DNA of 64,000 nucleotides from JAHEDT01 sp963825615 (lineage in GTDB: Bacteria; Desulfobacterota; Desulfuromonadia; Desulfuromonadales; BM103): contig CAWGTV010000001.1 in the NCBI GenBank assembly GCA_963825615.1, forward strand, positions 310,001 through 374,000, in the 5' to 3' direction. The notes under the pieces are model-generated. The model had not been told where the DNA came from, did no database searches, and saw only the letters and a program-made list of their open reading frames with translations. Made by a program: the position numbers and the translations under genes. Positions 44,270 through 52,862 of this stretch are shown here, one piece after another (the first letter of the stretch is position 1; the number at the start of each line of letters is the position of its first letter).

Positions 44270-44995
44270 CTAAAGCCGGAACTTTTCTCCTAGGTAGATC
44301 GCCCTGGCCCGGGGACTCTGGGCAATTTCATCCGGTGACCCTTGCTCCAGAATGCACCCGTCATTAAGGATATAGGCGCGGTCGCAAACACGCAGGGTCT
44401 CTCGAACGTTATGGTCGGAAATCAGCACACCTATCTGGCGTTTTTTTAATTCATTTATGATTTCCTGAATATCCAGGACCGCAAGTGGGTCGATCCCCGC
44501 AAAGGGTTCATCGAGCAGAATGAATTTTGGTTCAAGGACCAGGGCACGGGCAATCTCGACGCGACGCCTCTCGCCACCGGACAGAGAATATCCGAAAGAC
44601 TTTGCCACATGCGTCAAACGAAAATCAGCGAGCAGCTGATCTTTCCGTGACTGCTGAACCTTCCTGGACTTTTCTACGGTCTCCAGAATCGCCAAAAGAT
44701 TCTGCTCAACCGTCAGTTTGCGAAAGACCGAAGCCTCCTGCGGGAGATAAGAAATCCCCATGGTGGCTCTCTTGTGCATCGGCAGTTCCGTCAAATTCTT
44801 ATCGTCGAGAAAGACCTCACCACTGTCCGGTCTGACCAGACCCACCACCATGTAGAATGACGTGGTCTTGCCGGCCCCATTCGGCCCCAGCAAACCGACC
44901 ACTTCACCTGAGCTAATTTCCAGGTCTACAGAAGTGACCACCTTGCGCTGCTTGTACGACTTTGACAAACCATGTGCGGTCAGAAGATGGCTCAA
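44270..44995 (-). CDS. lptB: LPS export ABC transporter ATP-binding protein
   Basis: LptB is the ATPase dimer of the LptB2FG extractor. The 241-residue protein shows Walker A GPNGAGKTTSFYM, the signature LSGGERRRVEIARAL, Walker B KFILLDEPFAGIDPLA, and the switch His in LISDHNVRETL. It overlaps lptA by 4 nt and lies 82 nt upstream of rpoN. Its membrane partners LptF and LptG are encoded at 27.5-29.7 kb. Confidence 0.96.
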   Translation of the reverse strand: MSHLLTAHGLSKSYKQRKVVTSVDLEISSGEVVGLLGPNGAGKTTSFYMVVGLVRPDSGEVFLDDKNLTELPMHKRATMGISYLPQEASVFRKLTVEQNLLAILETVEKSRKVQQSRKDQLLADFRLTHVAKSFGYSLSGGERRRVEIARALVLEPKFILLDEPFAGIDPLAVLDIQEIINELKKRQIGVLISDHNVRETLRVCDRAYILNDGCILEQGSPDEIAQSPRARAIYLGEKFRL

Positions 44996-45498
44996 GGCTG
45001 ACTCTCCGACTTTGGGGTAAAAACAGCATTAACCCGGCCACCTGCACCACCGGTGACCACACTGCGCTTGTCGTTCAGATAGAGTGTGATCTCTTCACCC
45101 TGGACAGAATTATCGCCGTCAGTGACTTTCGGCGAGCCGGAGAGAACGATGCGCTCTTCGGTCTGATAAAAGATTGCTTTAGAACCGGTTGCCACGCGCG
45201 TCCCTTGGATAATGCGTACTGAGCCCTCTGCGATCACCTGTTGGATATCCCGCTGGTCACCAGTGTATTTCAGCGTCAGGCGATCACCGTGCACCGTGAG
45301 ATCATCCTGAACAGCAACTGCATTTCCTGAGAAAACTAGCTGTTGCTTCACATCATCTGCCTCGAGACGATCCGATGAGACCTTCACCGGGCCCCGATTC
45401 TGCTTTTGTACATCACTGGCAGCGAATACCGTAAATGGCGCGAGCAGTAAGCAAGCAGACAGGCAAAAAACCGTAATTCTCCTCATTGGCACTCTCAT
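44992..45498 (-). CDS. lptA: LPS transport periplasmic protein LptA
   Basis: The protein has 168 residues. An N-terminal signal peptide (RRITVFCLSACLLLAPFTVFA) is followed by an OstA-like beta-jellyroll with VKVSSDRLEADDVKQQLVFSGNAVAVQDDL. It bridges LptC and the outer-membrane LptD. The ATG four codons later is an alternative start. It overlaps both lptC (4 nt) and lptB (4 nt). lptD is not in the window. Confidence 0.88.
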   Translation of the reverse strand: MRVPMRRITVFCLSACLLLAPFTVFAASDVQKQNRGPVKVSSDRLEADDVKQQLVFSGNAVAVQDDLTVHGDRLTLKYTGDQRDIQQVIAEGSVRIIQGTRVATGSKAIFYQTEERIVLSGSPKVTDGDNSVQGEEITLYLNDKRSVVTGGAGGRVNAVFTPKSESQP

Positions 45499-46067
45499 TT
45501 TATCTTCTCAGAGTCAAAGACCCCCTTGACGTTGGCATGCAGACGCAACAGGTTCTTCTGCACATCGAAGACCAACCCCGTACCTTCCAGATTCAAACCA
45601 TCGCCGAGCAGTCTTACGTGGGCATCGGTTGTTGCCATCTGCGTAGCTTGATCATAATCTAGATGGTCGGTATAAAGCGCATAACCGGACGGATTCTTCA
45701 ATACAACCTCACCATGCAGACCGACTTTCTGATAATCGTCGCTAATCACGCCCTCATCAGCCTGCAGGGACCCTTTTGTCTCCCCGCCATCATCGTAAAA
45801 AGTCATCTGGGGACCGTCGACGCGAAGAAACCCCGATTGTGCCTGGCGCTCCACCTGCTGAGCGACCAAGCGCCAGCTGGCACGGCCATCCTTGATGTGC
45901 GTATAGTCAATATCCTGCAAAGCAACATCAATACCCTTCGGCAGAGACTGCACCATCTTCTGTAACTGGCTTTCCGGACGATAGCGCAGAGCGATAACGG
46001 CCAGCAGGACCAGTGCCAGAACCAGCGCCATAACCAGAAGAAGATTGCGAGGCCTGAAGTAGCTCAT
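45495..46067 (-). CDS. lptC: LPS export protein LptC
   Basis: The protein has 190 residues. One membrane anchor (LLLVMALVLALVLLAVIALRY) at the N-terminus is followed by a periplasmic LptC/YrbK-type beta domain (GFLRVDGPQMTFYDDGGETKGSLQADEGVISDD). It receives LPS from LptFG and passes it to LptA. It overlaps lptA and lies 80 nt downstream of kdsC. The family is poorly conserved, so the assignment leans on context. Confidence 0.85.
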   Translation of the reverse strand: MSYFRPRNLLLVMALVLALVLLAVIALRYRPESQLQKMVQSLPKGIDVALQDIDYTHIKDGRASWRLVAQQVERQAQSGFLRVDGPQMTFYDDGGETKGSLQADEGVISDDYQKVGLHGEVVLKNPSGYALYTDHLDYDQATQMATTDAHVRLLGDGLNLEGTGLVFDVQKNLLRLHANVKGVFDSEKIK

Positions 46068-46147
46068 CGATGCGGCTCAGTATAGCATCCGGGGATATTT
46101 ACTGTAAAGCGCAATATAGGAAGTTGGCATGAGAATTGTATAGCGAC

Positions 46148-46669
46148 TCAGCCTACGAAATAACGCTGCGTGACGGCGGGCCAGCGACCGGATTCCTTGA
46201 GGATGAAATCACAAATCTCCCTGACCGCGCCTCGTCCTCCGCGGCGTTTGGTGACCATGTGCGCATAAGGCTTCACTTCATCGATAGCATCGGCCACGGT
46301 TGCCGCAAAACCCACCTGCCGCATGACCGGAATGTCAACAATATCATCACCGACATAGGCTACCTCTCCCGGTGTCAAGGCAAGTTTTTGTAGAATTTCC
46401 TGGAATGGCAGACACTTGTCCTTGGCCCCCTGAAAAACCAGTTCAATCCCCAGGTCAGCTGCCCTGCGGGCAACGATGTTCGACTGGCGCCCGGTAATGA
46501 TCCCGACCTGAATTCCGGCCCGCTGCACCAGTTTGAGCCCATGGCCGTCCTTCACGTCGAAGGCTTTGGTTTCACCACCAGCATTGTCGAAGATGATCCT
46601 GCCGTCAGTCATGACACCATCCACATCGAGGAGCAGCAGCCTGATCCTTTTGAAATCGATAGCCATCAA
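46148..46669 (-). CDS. kdsC: 3-deoxy-D-manno-octulosonate 8-phosphate phosphatase
   Basis: KdsC dephosphorylates Kdo-8-P. It is a HAD-family protein with 173 residues. LLLLDVDGVMTDGRI holds the catalytic Asp pair. ITGRQSN and VAYVGDDIVDIPVM are the other HAD motifs. The small size without a cap domain is typical of KdsC. It overlaps kdsD by 4 nt. Confidence 0.95.
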   Translation of the reverse strand: MMAIDFKRIRLLLLDVDGVMTDGRIIFDNAGGETKAFDVKDGHGLKLVQRAGIQVGIITGRQSNIVARRAADLGIELVFQGAKDKCLPFQEILQKLALTPGEVAYVGDDIVDIPVMRQVGFAATVADAIDEVKPYAHMVTKRRGGRGAVREICDFILKESGRWPAVTQRYFVG

Positions 46670-47646
46670 ATGACCCCTGCCTTAAGCAGGTCGTGCAGGT
46701 GAATGATGCCAACCGGCGTCTCTTCGTCGTCCGCTTCAAATACGAACAGGGAGGTAATTTTGTATTCCTCCATGCGCTGCAAAGCCTTGGCGGCCAGGTT
46801 GTTGCGCAGGATACGTTTCGGATTGCCGCTCATAACCTCGCACACCGGCCGATTGAGGACCTCTATCCCCTGTTCAATCCAACGCCGCAGGTCGCCATCG
46901 GTAAAAACGCCGATCAAGGCCCCCCGCTCGTCGACAATTCCGGTGATCCCCAGCTTCTTGCTGGAGATCTCGTACAAGGCGTCCTTTAACAGTGTCCCCG
47001 CAGCAACAGACGGCATGGCGTCGCCCATATGCATCAGGTCTTCAACCCTCAGGAGCAGGCGCTTACCTAAGATACCTCCGGGATGATAGAGGGCAAAGTC
47101 CTCTTCTCTAAAGCCTCTTTGCAAGAGAAGGGCGACTGCAAGCGCGTCGCCGATGACCAGGGTGACGGTTGTGCTGGCTGTTGGCGCCAATTGCAGCGGA
47201 CAGGCTTCTTCCTTGATAGAAATATCTAAAAACACATCTCCAGCACGACCCAAAGTGCTGGCGGGATTCCCGGACATTGCGATCAAAGGCAGTCCCATAC
47301 GCTTGAGGGTCGGCAGGATGCGGGTTATCTCTTCGGTCTCGCCCGAGTTGGAGACCGCGATGACGACATCACCCTTCATCAACATCCCCAGGTCACCGTG
47401 AACCCCTTCGGCCGGGTGCAGGAAAATCGCCGGTGTGCCTGTAGAAGCCATGGTCGCGGCCATCTTCTGACAAATCAGACCGGACTTACCTATACCGGTG
47501 ACCACCACACGCCCTGAACAAGCCAGCAGCATCTCCACCGCCAGCGCAAAACGTTCATCCAACCGTGCCGCCAGTGCGGTAACCGCATCGGCCTCGATTT
47601 GCATGACTTTACGTGCAGATTCAATAATTTCAGTGTGTTTGTTCAT
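46666..47646 (-). CDS. kdsD: Arabinose 5-phosphate isomerase
   Basis: KdsD converts ribulose-5-P to arabinose-5-P, the sugar used by KdsA. The 326-residue protein has an N-terminal SIS domain (VVVTGIGKSGLICQKMAATMASTGTPAIFLHP, AVSNSGETEEI) and two C-terminal CBS domains (about 205-320). It overlaps kdsC and kdsA by 4 nt each, consistent with a translationally coupled Kdo module. Confidence 0.95.
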   Translation of the reverse strand: MNKHTEIIESARKVMQIEADAVTALAARLDERFALAVEMLLACSGRVVVTGIGKSGLICQKMAATMASTGTPAIFLHPAEGVHGDLGMLMKGDVVIAVSNSGETEEITRILPTLKRMGLPLIAMSGNPASTLGRAGDVFLDISIKEEACPLQLAPTASTTVTLVIGDALAVALLLQRGFREEDFALYHPGGILGKRLLLRVEDLMHMGDAMPSVAAGTLLKDALYEISSKKLGITGIVDERGALIGVFTDGDLRRWIEQGIEVLNRPVCEVMSGNPKRILRNNLAAKALQRMEEYKITSLFVFEADDEETPVGIIHLHDLLKAGVI

Positions 47647-48467
47647 TGTCCCCTGACAATTTTATCGAGTGCCCGCATCTGGCCAAGCAGTTCTTCGACC
47701 ACATCGAGCGACAAGCTGTTCGGCCCGTCGCAAAGGGCAATGGCGGGATTTTCATGGACTTCCCAGAATAAAGCATCAACCCCGGTCGCAACCGCAGCCC
47801 GTGACAGTGGCGCAACGAATTCACGCTGGCCAGAGGAAGCCGCTCCGGCGCCGCCAGGCAACTGGACCGAATGGGTCGCATCAAAGACCACCGGGCAGCC
47901 GGTCTGACGCATAACAACCAGCGAACGCATGTCGCTCACCAGGTTGTTATAACCGAAGCAGGAGCCACGTTCCGTCAAAAGGACCTGGTCATTACCGGTA
48001 GAAAGAACCTTGTCAATGGCATTCTCCATATCCCAGGGCGCCTGAAACTGCCCCTTTTTGATATTGACTACACGACCGGTTTCGCCAGCAGCAACCAGCA
48101 GGTCCGTCTGGCGAGAGAGGAATGCCGGAATCTGTATGATATCGAGAACTTCGGCGGCAGCCTTGACCTGGGAGAGCTCATGAACATCCGAGAGCACCGG
48201 CAGGCCGGTCTCTTCTTTGACCGCACGCAGGATTTTCAAACCTTGATCAAGACCAGGGCCTCGATAGGAGGTGACCGAGGTTCGATTGGCTTTATCGTAG
48301 GAAGCCTTGAAAACAAGGCCGACCCCGACTCGAACGGCGATCGTTTGCAAAGCCCTGGCAAGGCTGAGTGTGTGATTCTTGTTTTCGATGACACAAGGAC
48401 CGGCAATCAATGCCAGGGGATGATCCCCACCGATATGCAGCGAACCGACCGAAAGAACGTTACGCAT
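47643..48467 (-). CDS. kdsA: 2-dehydro-3-deoxyphosphooctonate aldolase (Kdo-8-P synthase)
   Basis: KdsA condenses PEP with arabinose-5-P. The protein has 274 residues from the ATG at 48467, which shares its A with the pyrG stop TAA. LIAGPCVIENKNHTL, VFKASYDKANRTS, IQIPAFLSRQTDLLVAA and VFDATHSVQLPGG are the family motifs. The metal-type Cys or Asn was not resolved with certainty. An upstream in-frame extension overlapping pyrG is not credible. Confidence 0.95.
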   Translation of the reverse strand: MRNVLSVGSLHIGGDHPLALIAGPCVIENKNHTLSLARALQTIAVRVGVGLVFKASYDKANRTSVTSYRGPGLDQGLKILRAVKEETGLPVLSDVHELSQVKAAAEVLDIIQIPAFLSRQTDLLVAAGETGRVVNIKKGQFQAPWDMENAIDKVLSTGNDQVLLTERGSCFGYNNLVSDMRSLVVMRQTGCPVVFDATHSVQLPGGAGAASSGQREFVAPLSRAAVATGVDALFWEVHENPAIALCDGPNSLSLDVVEELLGQMRALDKIVRGQ

Positions 48468-50077
48468 TAACCATCCTGATCCTGCCGTGCCTTGTAACAG
48501 GCCCCGACAAACGACTCGAAGAGTGGATGGGGCTCCATCGGCCGCGATTTGAACTCCGGGTGAAATTGGCAGCCCAGGAACCACGGGTGGCCGGTGATCT
48601 CGACGATCTCGACCAAGTCCTCTTCAGGGTAGACCCCGGACAGTACCAGACCGCACTTTTGAAGAGCTTTGCGGTAGACGTTATTAAATTCGTAGCGGTG
48701 ACGATGACGCTCGCCGACATCCTTCTGGCCATAGATCCGGCGAGCCAGAGTTTTGTCCTGCAATGTACAGGGATAGGCTCCCAAGCGCATGGTGCCACCC
48801 TTGCCTTTAACTGTTTTCTGTTTCTCCATGATATGGATCACAGGGTTCTTGGCGTCTTCCTTGAATTCACTGGAATAAGCTTCTTCGATACCGCAGACCG
48901 AGCGGGCGAACTCGACCACAGCCATTTGCATGCCAAGGCAGATGCCGAAAAACGGTACTTTGTTCTCACGGGCATGGCGGATTGCGGCAATCTTCCCTTC
49001 GCTGCCGCGCTCACCGAAACCGCCCGGCACCAGGATACCGTCGACATCGTTGAAAGTACTGCCGATACCATGCCGCTCGAGTGCTTCCGAATCGACATAT
49101 TTCAACTGCACCCGGCAGTCGTTGGCGATACCGCCGTGCGTCAAAGCCTCGGCGAGTGATTTGTAGCTCTCGGTAAGTTCGACATATTTGCCAACGATTG
49201 CGATCGTGGTCACCCCCGCCGGCTCCTTGACACGCTTGACGATGCGCTCCCAAGGGGTCAAGTCGGGTTTCTTGGTCCAGATATTCAGAGCTTCGACAAT
49301 TCTTTCATCAAGCCCCTGCTCGTGAAATGCCATCGGTACTTCGTAAATCGTTTCAACGTCCCTGGCCGTGATAACCGCTTCTTCGCGCACATTGCAGAAC
49401 AGGGCGATCTTGGCCTTCATGTCACGCGGCAGTTCACGATCGCAGCGACAGAGCAGGATATCCGGTTGGATACCTATTTCACGCAATTCCTTAACGCTGT
49501 GCTGGGTCGGCTTGGTTTTCAACTCACCGGCTGTCGCGATGTACGGGACCAGCGTCAGATGAACATAGAGCACGTTCTCGGGGCCAAGTTCAGTGCGGAA
49601 CTGGCGGATTGCCTCAAGGAATGGCAGCGACTCGATATCGCCAACGGTGCCGCCGACTTCAACAATGGCGAGATCGACGCCCTTGGCATTGTCCAGGATT
49701 TTTCCCTTGATCTCGTTGGTGATGTGCGGAATGACCTGAACCGTCCCCCCGAGGTAATCACCCCGACGTTCCTTGCGAATCACTGAATCGTACACCTGGC
49801 CGGTGGTAAAGTTTGACTTTTTAGTCAAATTGGCCGTGGTGTAGCGTTCATAGTGGCCGAGGTCGAGATCGGTTTCAGCGCCGTCATCAGTGACGAAGAC
49901 TTCACCGTGCTGAAACGGACTCATGGTGCCCGGATCAACATTAATGTAGGGATCGAGCTTCTGCATGGAAACTCGCAGCCCGCGGGCTTCCATGAGCGCA
50001 CCGATAGAAGCGGCCGCCAATCCCTTGCCGAGGGACGATACAACACCGCCGGTGATGAAGATAAACTTGGTCTTCAT
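48467..50077 (-). CDS. pyrG: CTP synthase
   Basis: PyrG aminates UTP with glutamine. The protein has 536 residues. The N-terminal synthetase domain begins KFIFITGGVVSSLGKGLAAASIG. The C-terminal class I glutaminase domain has FFGICLGMQMAVVEFAR (nucleophilic Cys) and a His/Glu pair in FHPEFKSRP. CAGGAGAAACT before ATG 50077 sets the start. Its product CTP is used by KdsB, encoded upstream, and by CdsA. Confidence 0.97.
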   Translation of the reverse strand: MKTKFIFITGGVVSSLGKGLAAASIGALMEARGLRVSMQKLDPYINVDPGTMSPFQHGEVFVTDDGAETDLDLGHYERYTTANLTKKSNFTTGQVYDSVIRKERRGDYLGGTVQVIPHITNEIKGKILDNAKGVDLAIVEVGGTVGDIESLPFLEAIRQFRTELGPENVLYVHLTLVPYIATAGELKTKPTQHSVKELREIGIQPDILLCRCDRELPRDMKAKIALFCNVREEAVITARDVETIYEVPMAFHEQGLDERIVEALNIWTKKPDLTPWERIVKRVKEPAGVTTIAIVGKYVELTESYKSLAEALTHGGIANDCRVQLKYVDSEALERHGIGSTFNDVDGILVPGGFGERGSEGKIAAIRHARENKVPFFGICLGMQMAVVEFARSVCGIEEAYSSEFKEDAKNPVIHIMEKQKTVKGKGGTMRLGAYPCTLQDKTLARRIYGQKDVGERHRHRYEFNNVYRKALQKCGLVLSGVYPEEDLVEIVEITGHPWFLGCQFHPEFKSRPMEPHPLFESFVGACYKARQDQDG

Positions 50078-50177
50078 AGTTTCTCCTGAACTATTGACAT
50101 ATGAGACTGATGCAAACAATTTAAGGCCCGGATTTTACACCTCCGAAGCTTAAATGAAAACCCCTTATTCCGAAACT

Positions 50178-50936
50178 CTATGTTGTTGCCCGCGATGACA
50201 GGAACCCTTTCACCCGTTCCAGATCCTCTGGAGTATCAACCCCCTGCCCCGCCAGGGCGGTCTCCGCGACCCTGATCCGGTAGCCATGCTCAAGGGCGCG
50301 CAGCTGTTCAAGGCATTCCTGATTCTCCAGCGGAGTTCTCGGAAGAAGAGGATATTTGAGCAGAAACTCGCGCCGATAGACATACAAACCGATATGCCTG
50401 GCCGTCGCAAGTTCATGCCAGCGCTGTTCAAGCTCTTGGCAGAAATCACGTGTGTATGGAATCGGTGCACGAGAGAAATAGAGAGCAAAGCCATGCTGGT
50501 CGGTGACGACCTTGACGACATTTGGATTACGATACTCCTCGAGCGATGTCAGCGGCGTTTTAAGCGTCCCCATGGGGATTGAGTTGTCTGCCAGCAGCGG
50601 CTTAACGGCAGCCTCTATCATGGCTGGATCGATCAAGGGTTCATCACCTTGCACATTGACGATCAGATCATCATCCAGGCCGGCAGCAACTTCAGCCAAG
50701 CGGTCGGTGCCAGTGGCATGATCTAATCGGGTCATGACCACCTCGCCGCCGAACGCGGTCACGGCCGCGGCAATGCGTGTATCGTCAGTGGCAACTACGA
50801 CTCGGCTGACAGATGAGCACAGTGAGGAGCGCTCGTAAACCCATTGAATCATTGGCTTGCCACATAGATCGGCCAAAGGCTTGCCGGGGAATCGGATTGA
50901 TGCATAACGTGCTGGGATTACAACTATAACACCCAT
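50178..50936 (-). CDS. kdsB: 3-deoxy-manno-octulosonate cytidylyltransferase
   Basis: KdsB activates Kdo as CMP-Kdo. The 252-residue protein shows VIPARYASIRFPGKPLADLCGKPMI, VVVATDDTRIAAA, MTRLDHATGTDRLAEV and VQGDEPLIDP. Context with kdsA, kdsC, kdsD and pyrG agrees. It lies about 100 nt upstream of pyrG on the same strand and probably heads the kdsB-pyrG-kdsA-kdsD-kdsC-lptCAB run. Confidence 0.96.
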   Translation of the reverse strand: MGVIVVIPARYASIRFPGKPLADLCGKPMIQWVYERSSLCSSVSRVVVATDDTRIAAAVTAFGGEVVMTRLDHATGTDRLAEVAAGLDDDLIVNVQGDEPLIDPAMIEAAVKPLLADNSIPMGTLKTPLTSLEEYRNPNVVKVVTDQHGFALYFSRAPIPYTRDFCQELEQRWHELATARHIGLYVYRREFLLKYPLLPRTPLENQECLEQLRALEHGYRIRVAETALAGQGVDTPEDLERVKGFLSSRATT

Positions 50937-50990
50937 TTAGGGGACTCCTGATCTGGCGGCCGTAACGGCTACATGCCGAAATCGCCGAGG

Positions 50991-52577
50991 CTAGAGATCT
51001 TCACGGCTCAGGCTGCCGTCAACCAGTCGCCAGAGCCTCAGTGGGTTGTCATCACGCAGCGCTTCCGGCAGCAACTCGTGGGGACAGTTCTGATAACAAA
51101 CCGGCCGCAGAAAGCGCTGCATGGCATTGGTGCCAACCGAAGTGCTGCGACTGTCAGTCGTTGCCGGATAGGGCCCACCGTGATGCATGGAGGGACAGAC
51201 TTCGACTCCCGTCGGGAAGCCGTTTACGACCAGGCGTCCAGCCTTGCGCTCAAGGACCTCCAACAGACTGGAAAACTCTGTGAAATCAGCTTGCGTGCCG
51301 TGTACGGATGCAGTCAGCTGCCCCTTGAGGCTTGTCGCGGCAGCCAGGAGTTCCGCATTGGACGCGCAGACGACAACGATCGCCGCCGGTCCGAACACCT
51401 CTTCGGTAATCGCCGGATTGGCGAGCAAGGTCTGTGCGTCGGTTTGCAGGAGGGCCGGAAGAACCTGACGACCCTCCGCCATTTGCCGCTCTCGTCCGCA
51501 CCGTCGGACACCACCAATCGCAGTCAGGCTTGCCACACCATCCAGGAAATTCTGCCTGATCCCCTCATGCAACATAATTCCCGGCGGTTTTGTCTCAAGG
51601 CAGGCCTGCAGTCTGTGTAAGAAAGTATCTGTTGCCGTCGACGCGACCATCAGGATCAACCCCGGGGATGTACAGAACTGGCCAACACCGAGGGTCACAG
51701 AGTCAGCCAGTGCCGTTGCCAGTGAATCGCCCTTGTCGGCAACGCTTTGCGGCAGGAGAAAGACCGGATTAACACTGCCCATCTCGGCAAAGACCGGAAT
51801 CGGTTCAGACCGGGTACAGGCCAGGTCAAACAGCAACCGGCCAACGGCAAGAGAACCTGTAAATGCGACCGCCTTGATCAGCGGGTGTTTCACCAGGGTC
51901 ACTCCCACATCCGCCTGTTTGGCCTGCAGCAGGGAAAAAATCCCCGCCGGCATACCGCACTTTTGAACAGCGCTAATCACGGCCTGCCCGGCAAGTTCTG
52001 AGGTTCCTGGGTGAGCCGGATGAGCTTTGACCACAACCGGACAGCCTGCCGCCAACGCCGATGCTGTATCCCCGCCGGCAACGGAAAACGCCAGTGGGAA
52101 ATTACTTGCGCCAAAGATTGCAACCAGTCCGAGCGGCACCTGCATCGCCCGGAGATCCGGCTTTGCCATCGGGGTCCGATCCGGCAGGGCTCGATCGATG
52201 CGCACCTGAAGATGGGAGCCCTGCCGGACCTCCTGTGCAAAAAGCCGCCACTGATTAACGGTGCGGGACAGCTCCCCTTCGAGCCTTGGCTGCGGCAGTG
52301 CGGTCTCATCTTGAGCACGGGCGACCAGATCCGCACCGAGCGCTGTCAACTGCGCGCCAACTTCTTCCAGAAATAGTGCCCGCTGCTTTAATGTAACCTT
52401 GCGGTAGGGCTCGAAAGCCTCCGCTGCAACGTAAGCGGCGGCGTTGACATCATTATACGTAGACTCACAGAATTGCGGGTGCAGTACGCCACCGGTGATC
52501 GGGTCCACGGCAGAGAACCGCGGCCCACTGGACCGGCAAAACGAGGAACCTATAATTTGTTCTCCCCTGAGATGCAT
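50991..52577 (-). CDS. NAD(P)-dependent aldehyde dehydrogenase, 2,5-dioxovalerate dehydrogenase-like
   Basis: The protein has 528 residues and belongs to the aldehyde dehydrogenase superfamily. The nucleotide region contains AFTGSLAVGRLL. The general-base Glu is in VFAEMGSVNPVFLLP and the catalytic Cys in GVGQFCTSPGLILM. The C-terminal DSRSTSVGTNAMQRFLRPVCYQ is typical of the alpha-ketoglutaric semialdehyde/Vibrio-type fatty aldehyde dehydrogenase branch. The start at 52577 (MHLRGEQIIGSSF) follows AAGGG. No sugar-acid pathway gene is adjacent, so the aldehyde is unknown. Confidence 0.85.
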   Translation of the reverse strand: MHLRGEQIIGSSFCRSSGPRFSAVDPITGGVLHPQFCESTYNDVNAAAYVAAEAFEPYRKVTLKQRALFLEEVGAQLTALGADLVARAQDETALPQPRLEGELSRTVNQWRLFAQEVRQGSHLQVRIDRALPDRTPMAKPDLRAMQVPLGLVAIFGASNFPLAFSVAGGDTASALAAGCPVVVKAHPAHPGTSELAGQAVISAVQKCGMPAGIFSLLQAKQADVGVTLVKHPLIKAVAFTGSLAVGRLLFDLACTRSEPIPVFAEMGSVNPVFLLPQSVADKGDSLATALADSVTLGVGQFCTSPGLILMVASTATDTFLHRLQACLETKPPGIMLHEGIRQNFLDGVASLTAIGGVRRCGRERQMAEGRQVLPALLQTDAQTLLANPAITEEVFGPAAIVVVCASNAELLAAATSLKGQLTASVHGTQADFTEFSSLLEVLERKAGRLVVNGFPTGVEVCPSMHHGGPYPATTDSRSTSVGTNAMQRFLRPVCYQNCPHELLPEALRDDNPLRLWRLVDGSLSREDL

Positions 52578-52862
52578 AAAAGCCCTTGTGAATCTCATCC
52601 GTCAAAGACGGTTTGCAAAAGGTTGTTGAGTTTTCACTACTTGCGCAGGGATCGCAGTTCCTGCCGAAGACCTGTCGGACTGTTTGTGAGGGTCCGGTGT
52701 GCAACGCCTCGGTCAAGACCAGCTTGTGCCAATCCGTCGCCCTTGTCTTGACATACCAAGAAAATCTGCCGCAAAAAGCTTTGAGAAGGAATTACTTTGC
52801 GGGCAATTTTCGCACAAATCAACCGGCATTGAAAGTAGGCAAGAGGCCAGCAGGGCTTCTCC